A stretch of DNA of 33,017 bases from an uncultured Actinomycetes bacterium (GTDB taxonomy: Bacteria > Actinomycetota > Actinomycetes > S36-B12), in contig CAJXUJ010000003.1 of NCBI GenBank assembly GCA_913061025.1, positions 1 through 33,017 on the forward strand. Direction: 5' to 3'. This document shows, piece after piece, positions 1-7,613 of this stretch (positions are counted from its first letter, which is position 1; the number at the start of each line of letters is the position of its first letter). The position numbers and the translations under genes are program-made. The notes beneath the pieces are model-generated. The model did not search any database. It saw only the letters and a list, made by a program, of their open reading frames with translations, and had not been told where the DNA came from.

Positions 1-1476
1 GAAGCCGATTTCGTGCTGGCAGACAAGAACGCTGTGGCCGTTGCCGAGGCTTTCGTCGATCCGGAACTGATCGAGGTCACCGATCCCGAGGCGACGGGCG
101 CAGCCGCCGACCGAGTGAAGCCGGCCATCGAGGCTGCCAAGGCCGGCAAGTCTGCGGTTCGACTCCTGGCTGGCGATCCGGTTATGGGTTCGACACTTCT
201 CGGTGAAGTTGGTGCTGCGCGCCGAGCGAAGATCGATGTCGAGATCGTGCCGGCCGTCAGCGAGGTCACCGGTGTGCCGGCCTACGCGGGCTTTGGGCTT
301 ACCGGTGGGAAAGCGCGTGAGGTGCGCGTTATCGATGCCGAGGATCCGGGTGTTCGCTGGGACGAGCTGGTGGCGCCGCGGGTCACGGCGGTGTTCCCCT
401 CAGGCGCGAATCACCTCGTGCATATCGCGCGGGCACTACTGGACGCCGGCAAGCCGGACACCACTCCCGTTGCGATCACCCGGGATGGCACGACGGTTGA
501 TCAGCACACCCAGGTGACGACTCTTGCCGACGCTGCTGAGTCGTCGGTCACGCGCCGCACCGGGTTCGTCGTAGTCGGTGAGGTCGTCGAGCAGCGTGAT
601 CGACTCGACTGGTTCGAGCGCAAGGCACTGGTTGGTTGGCGAGTGCTCATTCCGCGCACGCAGGACAACACCGCCGGACTCGTGGCTCGGCTACGTCGGC
701 AGGGTGCGGTGCCGAGTGAGGTTCCGACCATCTCGGTCGAGCCACCCAGGACGCCGCAGCAGGTCGAGCGAGCAGTGCACGGACTCGTCTCTGGTCGCTA
801 CGAGTGGGTGGGCTTCACATCTGCGAACGCGGTTCGCGCAGTGCGGGAAAAGCTCCAGGAATACGGCCTCGATGCGCGCTCCTTCGCAGGCTTGAAGGTT
901 GCCGCGTGCGGTGCCGGCACGGTGGAGTCGCTCATCGAGTTTGGCGTTCGGCCGGACCTGGTTCCCGGTGAGGACCAGAGCACGAGTGGTCTGCTTGAGG
1001 TGTGGCCGCCCTACGACTCACTCCTCGATCCCATTAACAAGGTCTTCCTCCCTCGCGCGGACATCGCGACGGACACCCTCGTTGCGGGGCTGACCGAACT
1101 GGGGTGGGAAGTCGAAGACATCACGGCATTCCGAACAGTCCGCGCGGCCCCGCCGCCGGCGCCGGTTCGCGAGGCGATCAAGACCGGTGGCTTCGACGCC
1201 GTCATGTTCACCTCCAGCAGCACTGTGCGAAACCTCGTGGGAATCGCCGGCAAGCCGCACCAGTCCACGGTGGTCGCCTGCATCGGCCCGAATACCGCAA
1301 AGACAGCCGAAGAGCACGGTCTGCGTGTGGACGTCCTCGCCGAGGACAGCACCCCCGAAGGACTGGCCTCTGCTCTCGCCGATCACGGTCTCGCCCTGCG
1401 TGAGCAGGCCGAGGCTGCGGGAGAGGACGAGTGGCGTCCGAGCAAGAAGAAGGCCGCGGGGCGCCGCAAGTCCTGA
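1..1476 (+). CDS. hemD: Uroporphyrinogen-III synthase fused to SUMT-like domain (CobA/HemD fusion), 5' truncated
   Basis: The reading frame is open from base 1 (EADFVLADKN...), upstream of the GTG at 13 listed in the track. The window therefore starts inside the gene, and the missing part should hold the N-terminal SAM-binding GxGPGDP region. About the first 205 visible residues match the tetrapyrrole methylase fold (AVRLLAGDP at about 52-60, VEIVPAVSEVTGVPAYAG). About residues 215-465 form the HemD domain (WRVLIPRTQDN, WVGFTSANAVRAV, VMFTSSSTVRNL, ACIGPNTAKTAEEHGL). HemD closes hydroxymethylbilane to uroporphyrinogen III in the cytosol, the branch point to heme and siroheme/cobalamin. The C-terminus is a basic tail (SKKKAAGRRKS). 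The methylase half lacks the usual GRGGEE and PGVSS signatures, so its activity is doubtful. HemD function is confident; the methylase role is not. Confidence 0.92.
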   Translation, partial: EADFVLADKNAVAVAEAFVDPELIEVTDPEATGAAADRVKPAIEAAKAGKSAVRLLAGDPVMGSTLLGEVGAARRAKIDVEIVPAVSEVTGVPAYAGFGLTGGKAREVRVIDAEDPGVRWDELVAPRVTAVFPSGANHLVHIARALLDAGKPDTTPVAITRDGTTVDQHTQVTTLADAAESSVTRRTGFVVVGEVVEQRDRLDWFERKALVGWRVLIPRTQDNTAGLVARLRRQGAVPSEVPTISVEPPRTPQQVERAVHGLVSGRYEWVGFTSANAVRAVREKLQEYGLDARSFAGLKVAACGAGTVESLIEFGVRPDLVPGEDQSTSGLLEVWPPYDSLLDPINKVFLPRADIATDTLVAGLTELGWEVEDITAFRTVRAAPPPAPVREAIKTGGFDAVMFTSSSTVRNLVGIAGKPHQSTVVACIGPNTAKTAEEHGLRVDVLAEDSTPEGLASALADHGLALREQAEAAGEDEWRPSKKKAAGRRKS

Positions 1477-1505
1477 CCCCAGGACGCATGCGGGAACCGG
1501 TTGCT

Positions 1506-1511
1506 TAGGCT
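1506..1511 (+). promoter_or_regulatory. Predicted -10 box (TAGGCT) for leaderless histidine phosphatase transcript
   Basis: TAGGCT fits TANNNT and ends 6 bases before the GTG at 1518, the spacing expected when transcription starts at the start codon. No convincing -35 and no Shine-Dalgarno are seen. It would separate the phosphatase/cytochrome c operon from hemD. Confidence 0.5.
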
Positions 1512-1517
1512 CAGAGC

Positions 1518-2162
1518 GTGAGTGATCAAAGAAGCGTCGTCCATCTGCTTCGGCACGGGGAAGTGCACAATCCAGAAGGCGTTCTCTACGGACGGCTGCC
1601 CGGGTATCGGCTCTCCGAACGCGGCGAGCAGATGGCTGAGATGGCTGCCGAAGCCCTGTCTGGGCACGACATCGCTGCCGTCATCGCTTCACCGATGGAG
1701 CGTGCGCAGCAGACCGCCGAGCCCATTGCGCGGGTGCATGGGACGTCGATCATCACCGAGCCACTAGCGATCGAGGCGGACAACGTCTTCGAAGGTCAGC
1801 GTGTCAGCGTCGGTGACGGCGTGCTGAAGCAACCGCGTACCTGGCGTCATCTGTGGAATCCATTCCAGCCCAGTTGGGGCGAGCCCTACAACGACGTCGC
1901 CGCGCGTATGCGTGAAGCTATCGAGAACGCTCGTCGAAGTGCCGATGGCCGCGAGGCCGTCTTGGTCAGTCACCAACTACCCATCTGGATCGCTCGTTTG
2001 GACGCCGAGGGGCGCCGGCTCTGGCACGACCCTCGGTCACGGCAGTGCACCCTTGCGTCACTCACGTCGTTGACGTTCGAAGGCGATCAGTTGATGTCTA
2101 TCGCGTACACCGAGCCGGCTCGGGCACTCCTCCCCGGCGCCAGCCCCATCGCCGGCGCATGA
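1518..2162 (+). CDS. Histidine phosphatase (phosphoglycerate mutase-like) family protein
   Basis: 214 residues. The N-terminus carries the phosphohistidine motif LLRHGEV (R12-H13-G14), followed by YGRLPGYRLSERGEQMAE, IASPMERAQQTAEPIA and the second catalytic histidine in LVSHQLPIWIAR. This is the branch-1 histidine phosphatase fold, which transfers or removes phosphate through a phospho-histidine. The substrate cannot be read from sequence, and the family includes mutases and small-molecule phosphatases. Actinobacteria often keep such a gene directly before the cytochrome c maturation genes. The GTG start at 1518 is supported by a TAGGCT box 6 bases upstream, suggesting a leaderless mRNA. The tlpA-like gene follows after 3 bases, so it is probably the first gene of that operon. 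Confidence 0.9.
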   Translation: MSDQRSVVHLLRHGEVHNPEGVLYGRLPGYRLSERGEQMAEMAAEALSGHDIAAVIASPMERAQQTAEPIARVHGTSIITEPLAIEADNVFEGQRVSVGDGVLKQPRTWRHLWNPFQPSWGEPYNDVAARMREAIENARRSADGREAVLVSHQLPIWIARLDAEGRRLWHDPRSRQCTLASLTSLTFEGDQLMSIAYTEPARALLPGASPIAGA

Positions 2163-2165
2163 CGC

Positions 2166-2741
2166 ATGCGCAGACTCCTTCCCCTTCTCCTGGCGACCTT
2201 GCTCGTGAGCGCGTGCACAAGCGCCAGCGGAGCCGGTAGCGGGAGTTCCCCGGGCTCGGATTCCGGGTTCGTCGGCGGCGATGGGTCGATCGTGGTCGTC
2301 GAGCCCTCGCAGCGGGTCGCGGCCCCGAACATCGAGGCCACCACGCTGGACCAAGAACCCTTCGATCTCACCGACTACCGGGGTCAGGTGGTGGTGCTCA
2401 ACGTGTGGGCCTCGTGGTGCGCCCCCTGTCGAGCCGAGGCACCCGAACTCGAGGAGGTGTGGCAAGAACAGCGGGATCAGGGCGTGCAGTTCGTCGGGTT
2501 GAACACGCGCGACTCGGCCGTTGCTGCGCAGCGCTTTGTCGATTCCATGGGACTGACGTTTCCCAGCATCGAGGATCCCGATGGCCGCATTCAACTGTTG
2601 TTCTCCGATTCCCTTCCACCACAGGCGATTCCTTCCACGGTGGTAATCGACGAGCAGGGCCGTGTGGCAGGACGAATCCTCGGAAAGGCGAGCGCTGCAA
2701 CCCTGCGTGGGGTGATCGACGAGGTGAGCAGCGGTGGGTGA
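2166..2741 (+). CDS. TlpA/ResA-family lipoprotein thioredoxin for cytochrome c maturation
   Basis: 191 residues. The signal peptide MRRLLPLLLATLLVSAC ends in a lipobox (VSA-C17), so the mature protein should be lipid-anchored on the outer face of the membrane. After a Gly/Ser-rich linker (about 18-40) comes a thioredoxin-fold domain with VVLNVWASWCAPCRAEAPEL; the redox pair is C85/C88. Later come FVGLNTRD, a cis-proline loop IPSTVVID and a C-terminal GRVAGRILG strand. Family role: it keeps apocytochrome c CXXCH thiols reduced, taking electrons from CcdA (CcsX/ResA function). It starts 3 bases after the phosphatase stop and overlaps ccdA by 8 bases, so it is co-translated with its likely electron donor. 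Confidence 0.93.
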   Translation: MRRLLPLLLATLLVSACTSASGAGSGSSPGSDSGFVGGDGSIVVVEPSQRVAAPNIEATTLDQEPFDLTDYRGQVVVLNVWASWCAPCRAEAPELEEVWQEQRDQGVQFVGLNTRDSAVAAQRFVDSMGLTFPSIEDPDGRIQLLFSDSLPPQAIPSTVVIDEQGRVAGRILGKASAATLRGVIDEVSSGG

Positions 2742-3480
2742 TGTCGGCACCCTGGTCACCAGCGGCTCGTTGCTCATCGCGATTCCGATTGCTCTTGCCG
2801 CTGGACTCGTCGCCTTCCTCAGCCCCTGCGTTCTGCCGCTTGCACCCGGCTACGTCTCGTACGTCACCGGTCTAACCGGAGCGGAACTCGCCACCGGGAA
2901 CCGTCGCTCCCGGGTGCTCTTGGGCAGCGTCCTGTTCGTCCTGGGCTTCAGCGTGGTGTTCGTCTCCTACGGAGCCCTCTTCGGGGGATTGGGGTCGGCC
3001 CTTCTGCGGTACGAGGACATCATTACCCGAGTCATGGGCGTGCTCGTCATCGCGATGGGGCTGGCCTTCATGGGTGTGGTTCCGTGGTTCCAACGTGAAT
3101 ATCGAATGATGCGTGCTCCGACCTGGGGATTGGCCGGTGCGCCACTTTTGGGCTTGCTGTTCGGTCTCGGCTGGACTCCGTGCATCGGACCGACGCTGAC
3201 GGCTGTCCAATCTCTCGCCCTGGCCGAGGCCAGTGCCCTCCGCGGCGCGATCCTTTCGTTCGCCTACTGCATCGGACTCGGACTACCGTTCATCGCCTTC
3301 GGACTACTCATCGATCGTGCTGCGCGTGCGACGGCATTCATTCGCCGGCACTATGCATGGATTATGCGAATCGGTGGCGGAATGCTCGTAGTGGTCGGCG
3401 TGCTGCTGGTCACGGGCTTGTGGTTGGACTTCACCATTTGGCTGCGGGTTTCCATCCCAGGATTCGAGACGGCCCTATGA
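2734..3480 (+). CDS. ccdA: Cytochrome c biogenesis protein CcdA (DsbD-type thiol transporter)
   Basis: 248 residues with about six membrane segments. The paired cysteines that carry reducing equivalents across the membrane are in FLSPCVLPLAPGY (C32) and GWTPCIGPTLTA (C150), each at the start of a three-helix half as is usual for CcdA. Electrons come from cytosolic thioredoxin and go to the neighbouring TlpA-like lipoprotein. The GTG start at 2734 lies inside the end of the upstream gene (8-base overlap). The stop shares ATGA with the resB start. The length is typical of the family. Confidence 0.95.
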   Translation: MGDVGTLVTSGSLLIAIPIALAAGLVAFLSPCVLPLAPGYVSYVTGLTGAELATGNRRSRVLLGSVLFVLGFSVVFVSYGALFGGLGSALLRYEDIITRVMGVLVIAMGLAFMGVVPWFQREYRMMRAPTWGLAGAPLLGLLFGLGWTPCIGPTLTAVQSLALAEASALRGAILSFAYCIGLGLPFIAFGLLIDRAARATAFIRRHYAWIMRIGGGMLVVVGVLLVTGLWLDFTIWLRVSIPGFETAL

Positions 3481-5006
3481 GCACCGTTCGGACCGAGACC
3501 CCCGCCCCACCGATGGATTCGCAGGGCTTCGCGAGGTGGGCCTGGCGGCAGTTGACGAGCATGCGTGTCGCGCTGATCCTGCTCTTCGCTCTCGCGGTGG
3601 CGAGTATTCCCGGCTCGATCCTGCCCCAACGAGGCAACAACCCACTTCTCGTGGACGAGTGGTTGGCCGAACGCCCCACGCTGGGTCCCATCCTCGATTC
3701 GGCCGGGTTCTTCGATGTGTACGGAGCACCGTGGTTCGCGGCGGTCTACCTGCTGCTGTTCATCTCGCTCATCGGCTGCGTCCTCCCGCGAGTGGGCCAC
3801 CACTGGCGGGCGATGCGAGGTCAGCCTCCGGCTGCGCCCCGAAACCTGGACCGGATGCAGGCGTTCACGTCGCAGAACGTGCCGGATGCTCCAGCGGATG
3901 TCATCGCCCGGGTAGAGACGGAATTGCGACGCCGGCATTGGCGGGTGCGGAGCTCTGATGACTGGATTTCGGCGGAAAAGGGGTACCTCCGCGAGACGGG
4001 AAACCTGGTCTTCCACCTCGCATTGGTCTTGATCCTCGTAGCAGTGGCTGCCGGCGGTCTCTTCGGCTGGCGAGGGAACGTGATCGTGAAAGAGGGCAGC
4101 GGTTTCTCCAACACGCTCACGCAGTACGACGCCTGGGGCGGCGGACGTCTTGCTTCCGCCGATTCGATACCTCCCTTCTCCTTCACTCTCGATGACTTTG
4201 CCGTCGAATTCGAACGCGGAGAAGCTCAGCGTGGGGCGCCGCGCTTGTTTGAGGCCCGGGTAGCGCTGCAGTCGGAGCCGCAGGGTGCCGTCACCGAAGA
4301 GGTGATCCAGGTCAACTACCCCATTTCGATCGCGGGGGCAAAGGTGTTCCTTGTTGGTCATGGGTACGCGCCAACGTTCATCGTTCGGGATGCACAGGGC
4401 GAGGTGGTCTTTGACGACGAGGTCGTGTTCCTCCCGCAGGATGGAAATTTCACCTCGACCGGTGTGATCAAGGTTCCCGACTCGACACCGCAGTTGGGCT
4501 TCCAGGGGATCTTCCTGCCCACCTCCGCGCTTGACGACGTCCGCGGACCGCACTCGATCTTCCCCGATGCTGACGATCCGTCGGTCTTCCTCTCAGCATG
4601 GGAAGGGGATCTGGGTCTGGACTCGGGTATTCCGCAAAGCATCTACACGCTCAAGACCGATCAGATGGAACAGATCGGATTGCGTGCGCTCGTGCCAGGC
4701 CAGGTCTGGGAATTCCCGCAGGGGGAGATCGAGTTCACCGGTTGGCAGCGGTGGTCCTCGTTCCAGATCGCATTCGATCCCGGTAAGGAAGCCGCCTTGA
4801 TCGCCTCGGTCCTGGCCATGGCCGGGCTCATGGTGTCGCTGTTCGTGCGTCGTCGTCGCGTGTGGGTGCGAACGCGGCCGGACGATGGGGGAAGTACGCT
4901 CGTAAGCATCGCTGGATTGAGTAAAAGCGAGGCCGGTGACGTCTCGGACGATGTTCGTGAGCTCACTCGGATCGTGACGAAAGAGGAGGGCGAAGGCAGA
5001 CCATGA
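3477..5006 (+). CDS. resB: Cytochrome c biogenesis protein ResB (Ccs1)
   Basis: 509 residues from the ATG at 3477, which overlaps the ccdA stop as ATGA. The 608-residue ORF in the track only extends this frame through ccdA. The protein has an N-terminal membrane segment (ALILLFALAVASIPGSILPQ), a second (AAVYLLLFISLIGCVLPR), a third (LVFHLALVLILVAVAAGG), a large extracytoplasmic domain, and a last helix (AALIASVLAMAGLMVSLFVRRRR) before a charged cytoplasmic tail. ResB/Ccs1 pairs with CcsB/CcsA as the System II cytochrome c synthase that delivers heme to apocytochromes. The next gene, ccsB, overlaps by ATGA, which fits a two-subunit complex made in equal amounts. Confidence 0.95.
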   Translation: MSTVRTETPAPPMDSQGFARWAWRQLTSMRVALILLFALAVASIPGSILPQRGNNPLLVDEWLAERPTLGPILDSAGFFDVYGAPWFAAVYLLLFISLIGCVLPRVGHHWRAMRGQPPAAPRNLDRMQAFTSQNVPDAPADVIARVETELRRRHWRVRSSDDWISAEKGYLRETGNLVFHLALVLILVAVAAGGLFGWRGNVIVKEGSGFSNTLTQYDAWGGGRLASADSIPPFSFTLDDFAVEFERGEAQRGAPRLFEARVALQSEPQGAVTEEVIQVNYPISIAGAKVFLVGHGYAPTFIVRDAQGEVVFDDEVVFLPQDGNFTSTGVIKVPDSTPQLGFQGIFLPTSALDDVRGPHSIFPDADDPSVFLSAWEGDLGLDSGIPQSIYTLKTDQMEQIGLRALVPGQVWEFPQGEIEFTGWQRWSSFQIAFDPGKEAALIASVLAMAGLMVSLFVRRRRVWVRTRPDDGGSTLVSIAGLSKSEAGDVSDDVRELTRIVTKEEGEGRP

Positions 5007-5986
5007 CCACCGGTACTTCGATGGGTTTGGCAGAAGCGAGCAACGCTGCCATCTACGCGACGATGGTGACCCTCACGATCGCCATGGTCCTGTTCGCCGC
5101 CTCGTTCGCCAGTGGTCGTCGTCGGCAGACGTCGCAGGTCGTCGCCCAGCAGCGCGCGGTCAGTGCTGGTGGTGCTGACGGTTCAGATGGAGGAGTCGCA
5201 GTACTGGATCGACCCGAGTCCTCTGAATCGATCGATCCCGGTCGCCGACTGGCCAATGTCGCGATGTCCCTCACCTGGCTGGCAACGGGTCTCCTCACCG
5301 TCGCCCTCGTCCTTCGCGGAGTGTGGGCTGGTCGAGTGCCGTGGGGAAACATGTACGAGTTCTCCATCAGCTCTGCGTGGGGTGTTCTGGTTGTCTTCCT
5401 CGCGTTGTCGACCCGGCGCGATCTGCGTTGGCTGGGGCTCTTCGTTGTCGCACCTGCGCTGCTCACCCTCGGCCTCGCCGTCACCGTTCTCTACACCGAG
5501 GCTGCGCAACTCGTACCCGCGTTGAAGTCCTACTGGCTGGTGATCCACGTGTCCGCGGCCATCATCTGCGCGGGAGCGTTCACCGTGGCTGCGTCGTCGG
5601 CGGCACTGTCCATCGTTCAGTCCCGACGTGAAGCCAGTGGACGGCAATGGGTGGGTCCGCTAGCCAATGTTCCGGACGCCGAGCGGCTGCAAACCTTCAC
5701 CAGTCGCATCATCGCTTTCGCATTCCCGCTGTGGACCTTCGCCGTGATCGCCGGAGCCATCTGGGCGGAGAACGCCTGGGGTCGCTACTGGGGCTGGGAC
5801 CCCAAGGAGACGTGGGCGTTCATCACGTGGGTTGTGTACGCCGCCTACCTACATGCGCGCTCGACAGCCGGCTGGCGTGGGAACCGTGCTTCCTGGATCG
5901 CGATTCTCGGATTGGTGACGTTCCTTATCAACTATTTCGGCGTGAACATCTTCGTCAACAGTCTGCATTCCTACGCCGGCCTGTAG
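5003..5986 (+). CDS. ccsB: Cytochrome c biogenesis protein CcsB/CcsA (ResC), heme-handling subunit
   Basis: 327 residues, multi-spanning. The tryptophan-rich heme-binding WWD motif is plain: WAENAWGRYWGWDPKETWAF (about 255-273). Candidate heme-ligand histidines sit at H182 (LVIHVSAA), H284 (AYLHARS) and H322 (NSLHSYAG). A hydrophilic segment (about 39-82) follows the first helix and is longer than in minimal CcsA proteins. Together with ResB it exports and ligates heme to CXXCH motifs on the outside of the membrane. The start overlaps resB by ATGA. The stop lies within a GC-rich inverted repeat that may end the operon. In actinobacteria the name ccsB is used; the same family is ccsA or resC elsewhere. 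Confidence 0.96.
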   Translation: MTTGTSMGLAEASNAAIYATMVTLTIAMVLFAASFASGRRRQTSQVVAQQRAVSAGGADGSDGGVAVLDRPESSESIDPGRRLANVAMSLTWLATGLLTVALVLRGVWAGRVPWGNMYEFSISSAWGVLVVFLALSTRRDLRWLGLFVVAPALLTLGLAVTVLYTEAAQLVPALKSYWLVIHVSAAIICAGAFTVAASSAALSIVQSRREASGRQWVGPLANVPDAERLQTFTSRIIAFAFPLWTFAVIAGAIWAENAWGRYWGWDPKETWAFITWVVYAAYLHARSTAGWRGNRASWIAILGLVTFLINYFGVNIFVNSLHSYAGL

Positions 5987-5996
5987 GTCGGCCGGC
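5975..5996. terminator. Possible bidirectional terminator hairpin between ccsB and the convergent small gene
   Basis: A perfect 7-bp inverted repeat GCCGGCC / GGCCGGC with an 8-base loop spans the ccsB stop codon and reaches the stop of the convergent PLDc_N-like gene. There is no T-tract, so it is not a canonical intrinsic terminator. The placement between convergent stops only 9 bp apart makes a shared terminator plausible. Confidence 0.4.
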
Positions 5997-6301
5997 TAAC
6001 TCGCTTCTCCCCGGCGCTTGCGCATTTTCTTGCTCCAGACGTCGTCGTCCAGCTTGCGCAGGAACCGTGGATCGTCATCGGGTGCGACCGGGCCACGCTT
6101 GCGGAAGAAGCCGCCGTTTTCGGGCCACGGACGGCCGAGCAGCAGCCACAGGCCTCCGCCGAGGAGTGGCAGCACGAGAACCAGGACGAGCCACAACCAC
6201 TTGGGCAATGTGCGTGTCTGCGACTTGGGCGTGCGAGCCACATCGATGACGAAATAGATGTAGAGCGCCACCGCTAACAGGACGAGGACTACACGAAGCA
6301 T
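5996..6301 (-). CDS. Small membrane protein with PLDc_N-type (phospholipase D N-terminal) domain
   Basis: 101 residues. Two hydrophobic segments (about 3-20 and 36-56) are separated by YFVIDVARTPKSQTRTLPKWLW. The motif ...LPLLGGGLWLLLGRP matches the PLDc_N family (short two-helix proteins seen alone or before cardiolipin synthase domains). The C-terminal part is basic and charged (FLRKLDDDVWSKKMRKRRGE), presumably cytoplasmic. No phospholipase catalytic HKD motif is present, so no enzymatic function should be assigned. It converges on ccsB with 9 bp between the stops. ATG at 6301 is preceded by TACCAT (6316-6311 on the minus strand), leaving a leader of only a few bases. Confidence 0.8.
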   Translation of the reverse strand: MLRVVLVLLAVALYIYFVIDVARTPKSQTRTLPKWLWLVLVLVLPLLGGGLWLLLGRPWPENGGFFRKRGPVAPDDDPRFLRKLDDDVWSKKMRKRRGEAS

Positions 6302-6310
6302 GGTCCGGTA

Positions 6311-6316
6311 ATGGTA
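6311..6316 (-). promoter_or_regulatory. Possible -10 box (TACCAT) for the PLDc_N-like gene
   Basis: On the minus strand TACCAT ends 9 bases before the ATG at 6301. The spacing is slightly longer than for the other leaderless starts in the window, so a leader of 2-3 bases is possible. Weak support on its own. Confidence 0.3.
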
Positions 6317-6374
6317 ACCGTGGTCGGTGGTTCCGCTCGCCTCCCGTGACCGGATCCCGACGGGCCTTGCTCGG

Positions 6375-6380
6375 TACGGT
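6375..6380 (+). promoter_or_regulatory. Predicted -10 box (TACGGT) for DUF4229 gene
   Basis: TACGGT ends 6 bases before the in-frame GTG at 6387 and decides the start codon: the longer ORF from 6327 would begin upstream of this promoter. Confidence 0.5.
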
Positions 6381-6386
6381 GGGCAG

Positions 6387-6863
6387 GTGGAGTCATCGCC
6401 CCCGGGAACACCCCTTCCAACGCCACCGCGCCGCTCAGGGTTCGCCGCGATCCTCGTCTACACGGGTATGCGGGTCGGTCTCTTCCTTGCGGTGTGGTTG
6501 TTGCTGCAGTTGGTGACTCCGCTGCGCGGCCTGTGGGCCGCGTTGGTCGCGATCCTGGCGTCGGGTCTGATCAGCATCTTTGTCCTGAACCGACAACGCT
6601 CGGCGATGAGCGCCGTCGTCGGTCGCTTCTTCGGTGGAATCAACGCTCGTATCGACGCCGCTTCGCGGGCCGAGGATGACGACGAATTCGACGAGGGGGC
6701 GCTACAGAACTGGGATAACCAGGCCGAGCGACAGAGCGATGGCGTAGACCGAGACGAGTTGTCCCGTAGCGACGAGAGCGGGGATGAGTCCCGGTCCCCG
6801 GGTTCTGCTCATGACGATTCGCCAAGGCCGCCAGGCCCAGGGGAGGGCAACGAGTCCCAGTAG
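6387..6863 (+). CDS. DUF4229 domain-containing small membrane protein
   Basis: 158 residues from GTG at 6387. I prefer this to the track start at 6327 because a TACGGT -10 box lies 6 bases before it and the upstream 20 residues look unlike coding sequence. After a proline-rich N-terminus there are two membrane helices (LVYTGMRVGLFLAVWLLLQLV and GLWAALVAILASGLISIFVLN), then the DUF4229-like signature RQRSAMSAVVGRFF. The remaining C-terminal part, about 85 residues, is acidic and Ser/Pro/Gly-rich, probably disordered. The function of DUF4229 is unknown. The last 162 bases are antisense to the end of menA. The tail composition could be imposed by the menA codons on the other strand. The existence of the gene is likely; the exact tail is less sure. 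Confidence 0.75.
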   Translation: MESSPPGTPLPTPPRRSGFAAILVYTGMRVGLFLAVWLLLQLVTPLRGLWAALVAILASGLISIFVLNRQRSAMSAVVGRFFGGINARIDAASRAEDDDEFDEGALQNWDNQAERQSDGVDRDELSRSDESGDESRSPGSAHDDSPRPPGPGEGNESQ

Positions 6864-7613
6864 CACCCATGGTCCTGCGGTGAATGCCATCGCGACGATC
6901 ATGGCGAAGGCGACGGCCAGCAGCGCCGCGAAAAAGGCTCGGGTGCGCGAATCTCCGAGCCGAACGGCGAGCGTTCTCTTGCCGGACTCGGTATCGGACG
7001 GAATGTCCCGAAGATTGTTCGTCACCAGAATCGCGCAGATCAAAACGCCGATGCCGATGCTCGCGAGCACTGCGGTGACATTGATCGAACCCACCTGTAC
7101 GTACATGGTTCCCAGCACCGGGACGAGTCCAAAAAAGACAAAAACGAAGACCTCGCCCCAACCTGCGTACCCGTAGGGACGCGAGCCGCCCGTGTAGAAC
7201 CAGGCAGCTGCTATCGAAGCCGCGCCGACCAGGAGTAACCACCAGTAGCCGGAGAGTGCAACGAGGGTCAGGCCACTGAGAGCCGCGATGCCGAAGCACA
7301 CGAAGGCGGCGTTACGCACTTTCGACGGTTGGGCGATTCCCTGACCCACCAGTCGAATCGGGCCAACGCGCCGCTCATCGGTGCCGCGGATGCCATCGCT
7401 GTAGTCGTTCGCGTAATTGACGCCTATCTGCAACGCCAACGCGACGATAAGTGCGAGCGCAGCGCGCAGGGGGATCCATCCGGTGCCCGCCAGCGCCGTA
7501 CCGATGACGACGGGAGCAAGAGCAGCGGGAAGCGTTCGTGGTCGAGCGCCAGCCCACCACTGGGAAAGCGTCGGTGTGCCGGGGGAGCCGCCCAGCGGTC
7601 GCGAGGTCGTCAC
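6702..7613 (-). CDS. menA: 1,4-dihydroxy-2-naphthoate polyprenyltransferase MenA
   Basis: 303 residues, UbiA-superfamily membrane protein with about eight to nine helices. It begins with the MenA-like WWAGARPRTLPAALAPVVIGTALA. The first Asp-rich motif is NYANDYSDGIRGTD (prenyl diphosphate/Mg binding); the second is NNLRDIPSDTESGKRTLAVRLG. It attaches the polyprenyl chain to 1,4-dihydroxy-2-naphthoate in the membrane, giving demethylmenaquinone, the substrate of MenG. The GTG start at 7613 overlaps the menE stop (GTGA), so menE and menA are one minus-strand operon. Its 3' end overlaps DUF4229 on the opposite strand by 162 bp. The polyprenyl donor is probably made by the synthase at 31780. Confidence 0.96.
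   Translation of the reverse strand: MTTSRPLGGSPGTPTLSQWWAGARPRTLPAALAPVVIGTALAGTGWIPLRAALALIVALALQIGVNYANDYSDGIRGTDERRVGPIRLVGQGIAQPSKVRNAAFVCFGIAALSGLTLVALSGYWWLLLVGAASIAAAWFYTGGSRPYGYAGWGEVFVFVFFGLVPVLGTMYVQVGSINVTAVLASIGIGVLICAILVTNNLRDIPSDTESGKRTLAVRLGDSRTRAFFAALLAVAFAMIVAMAFTAGPWVLLGLVALPWAWRPWRIVMSRTRGPGLIPALVATGQLVSVYAIALSLGLVIPVL

Noticed and set aside
12-15. GTG at 13 as the true start of the first gene
   Set aside because: The frame is open upstream to base 1 and the domain would lack its SAM-binding N-terminus, so truncation by the window is the better reading.
3180-3476. N-terminal extension of ResB through ccdA
   Set aside because: Out-of-frame reading of ccdA; ATG at 3477 in an ATGA overlap gives normal ResB.
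3351-4553. 400-codon minus-strand ORF opposite resB
   Set aside because: Antisense shadow; composition is rich in Arg/Glu/His/Gln, typical of reversed high-GC codons, and resB is clear on the plus strand.
7405-7560. Small frames inside menA on both strands
   Set aside because: Covered fully by the UbiA-family reading; no separate signals.
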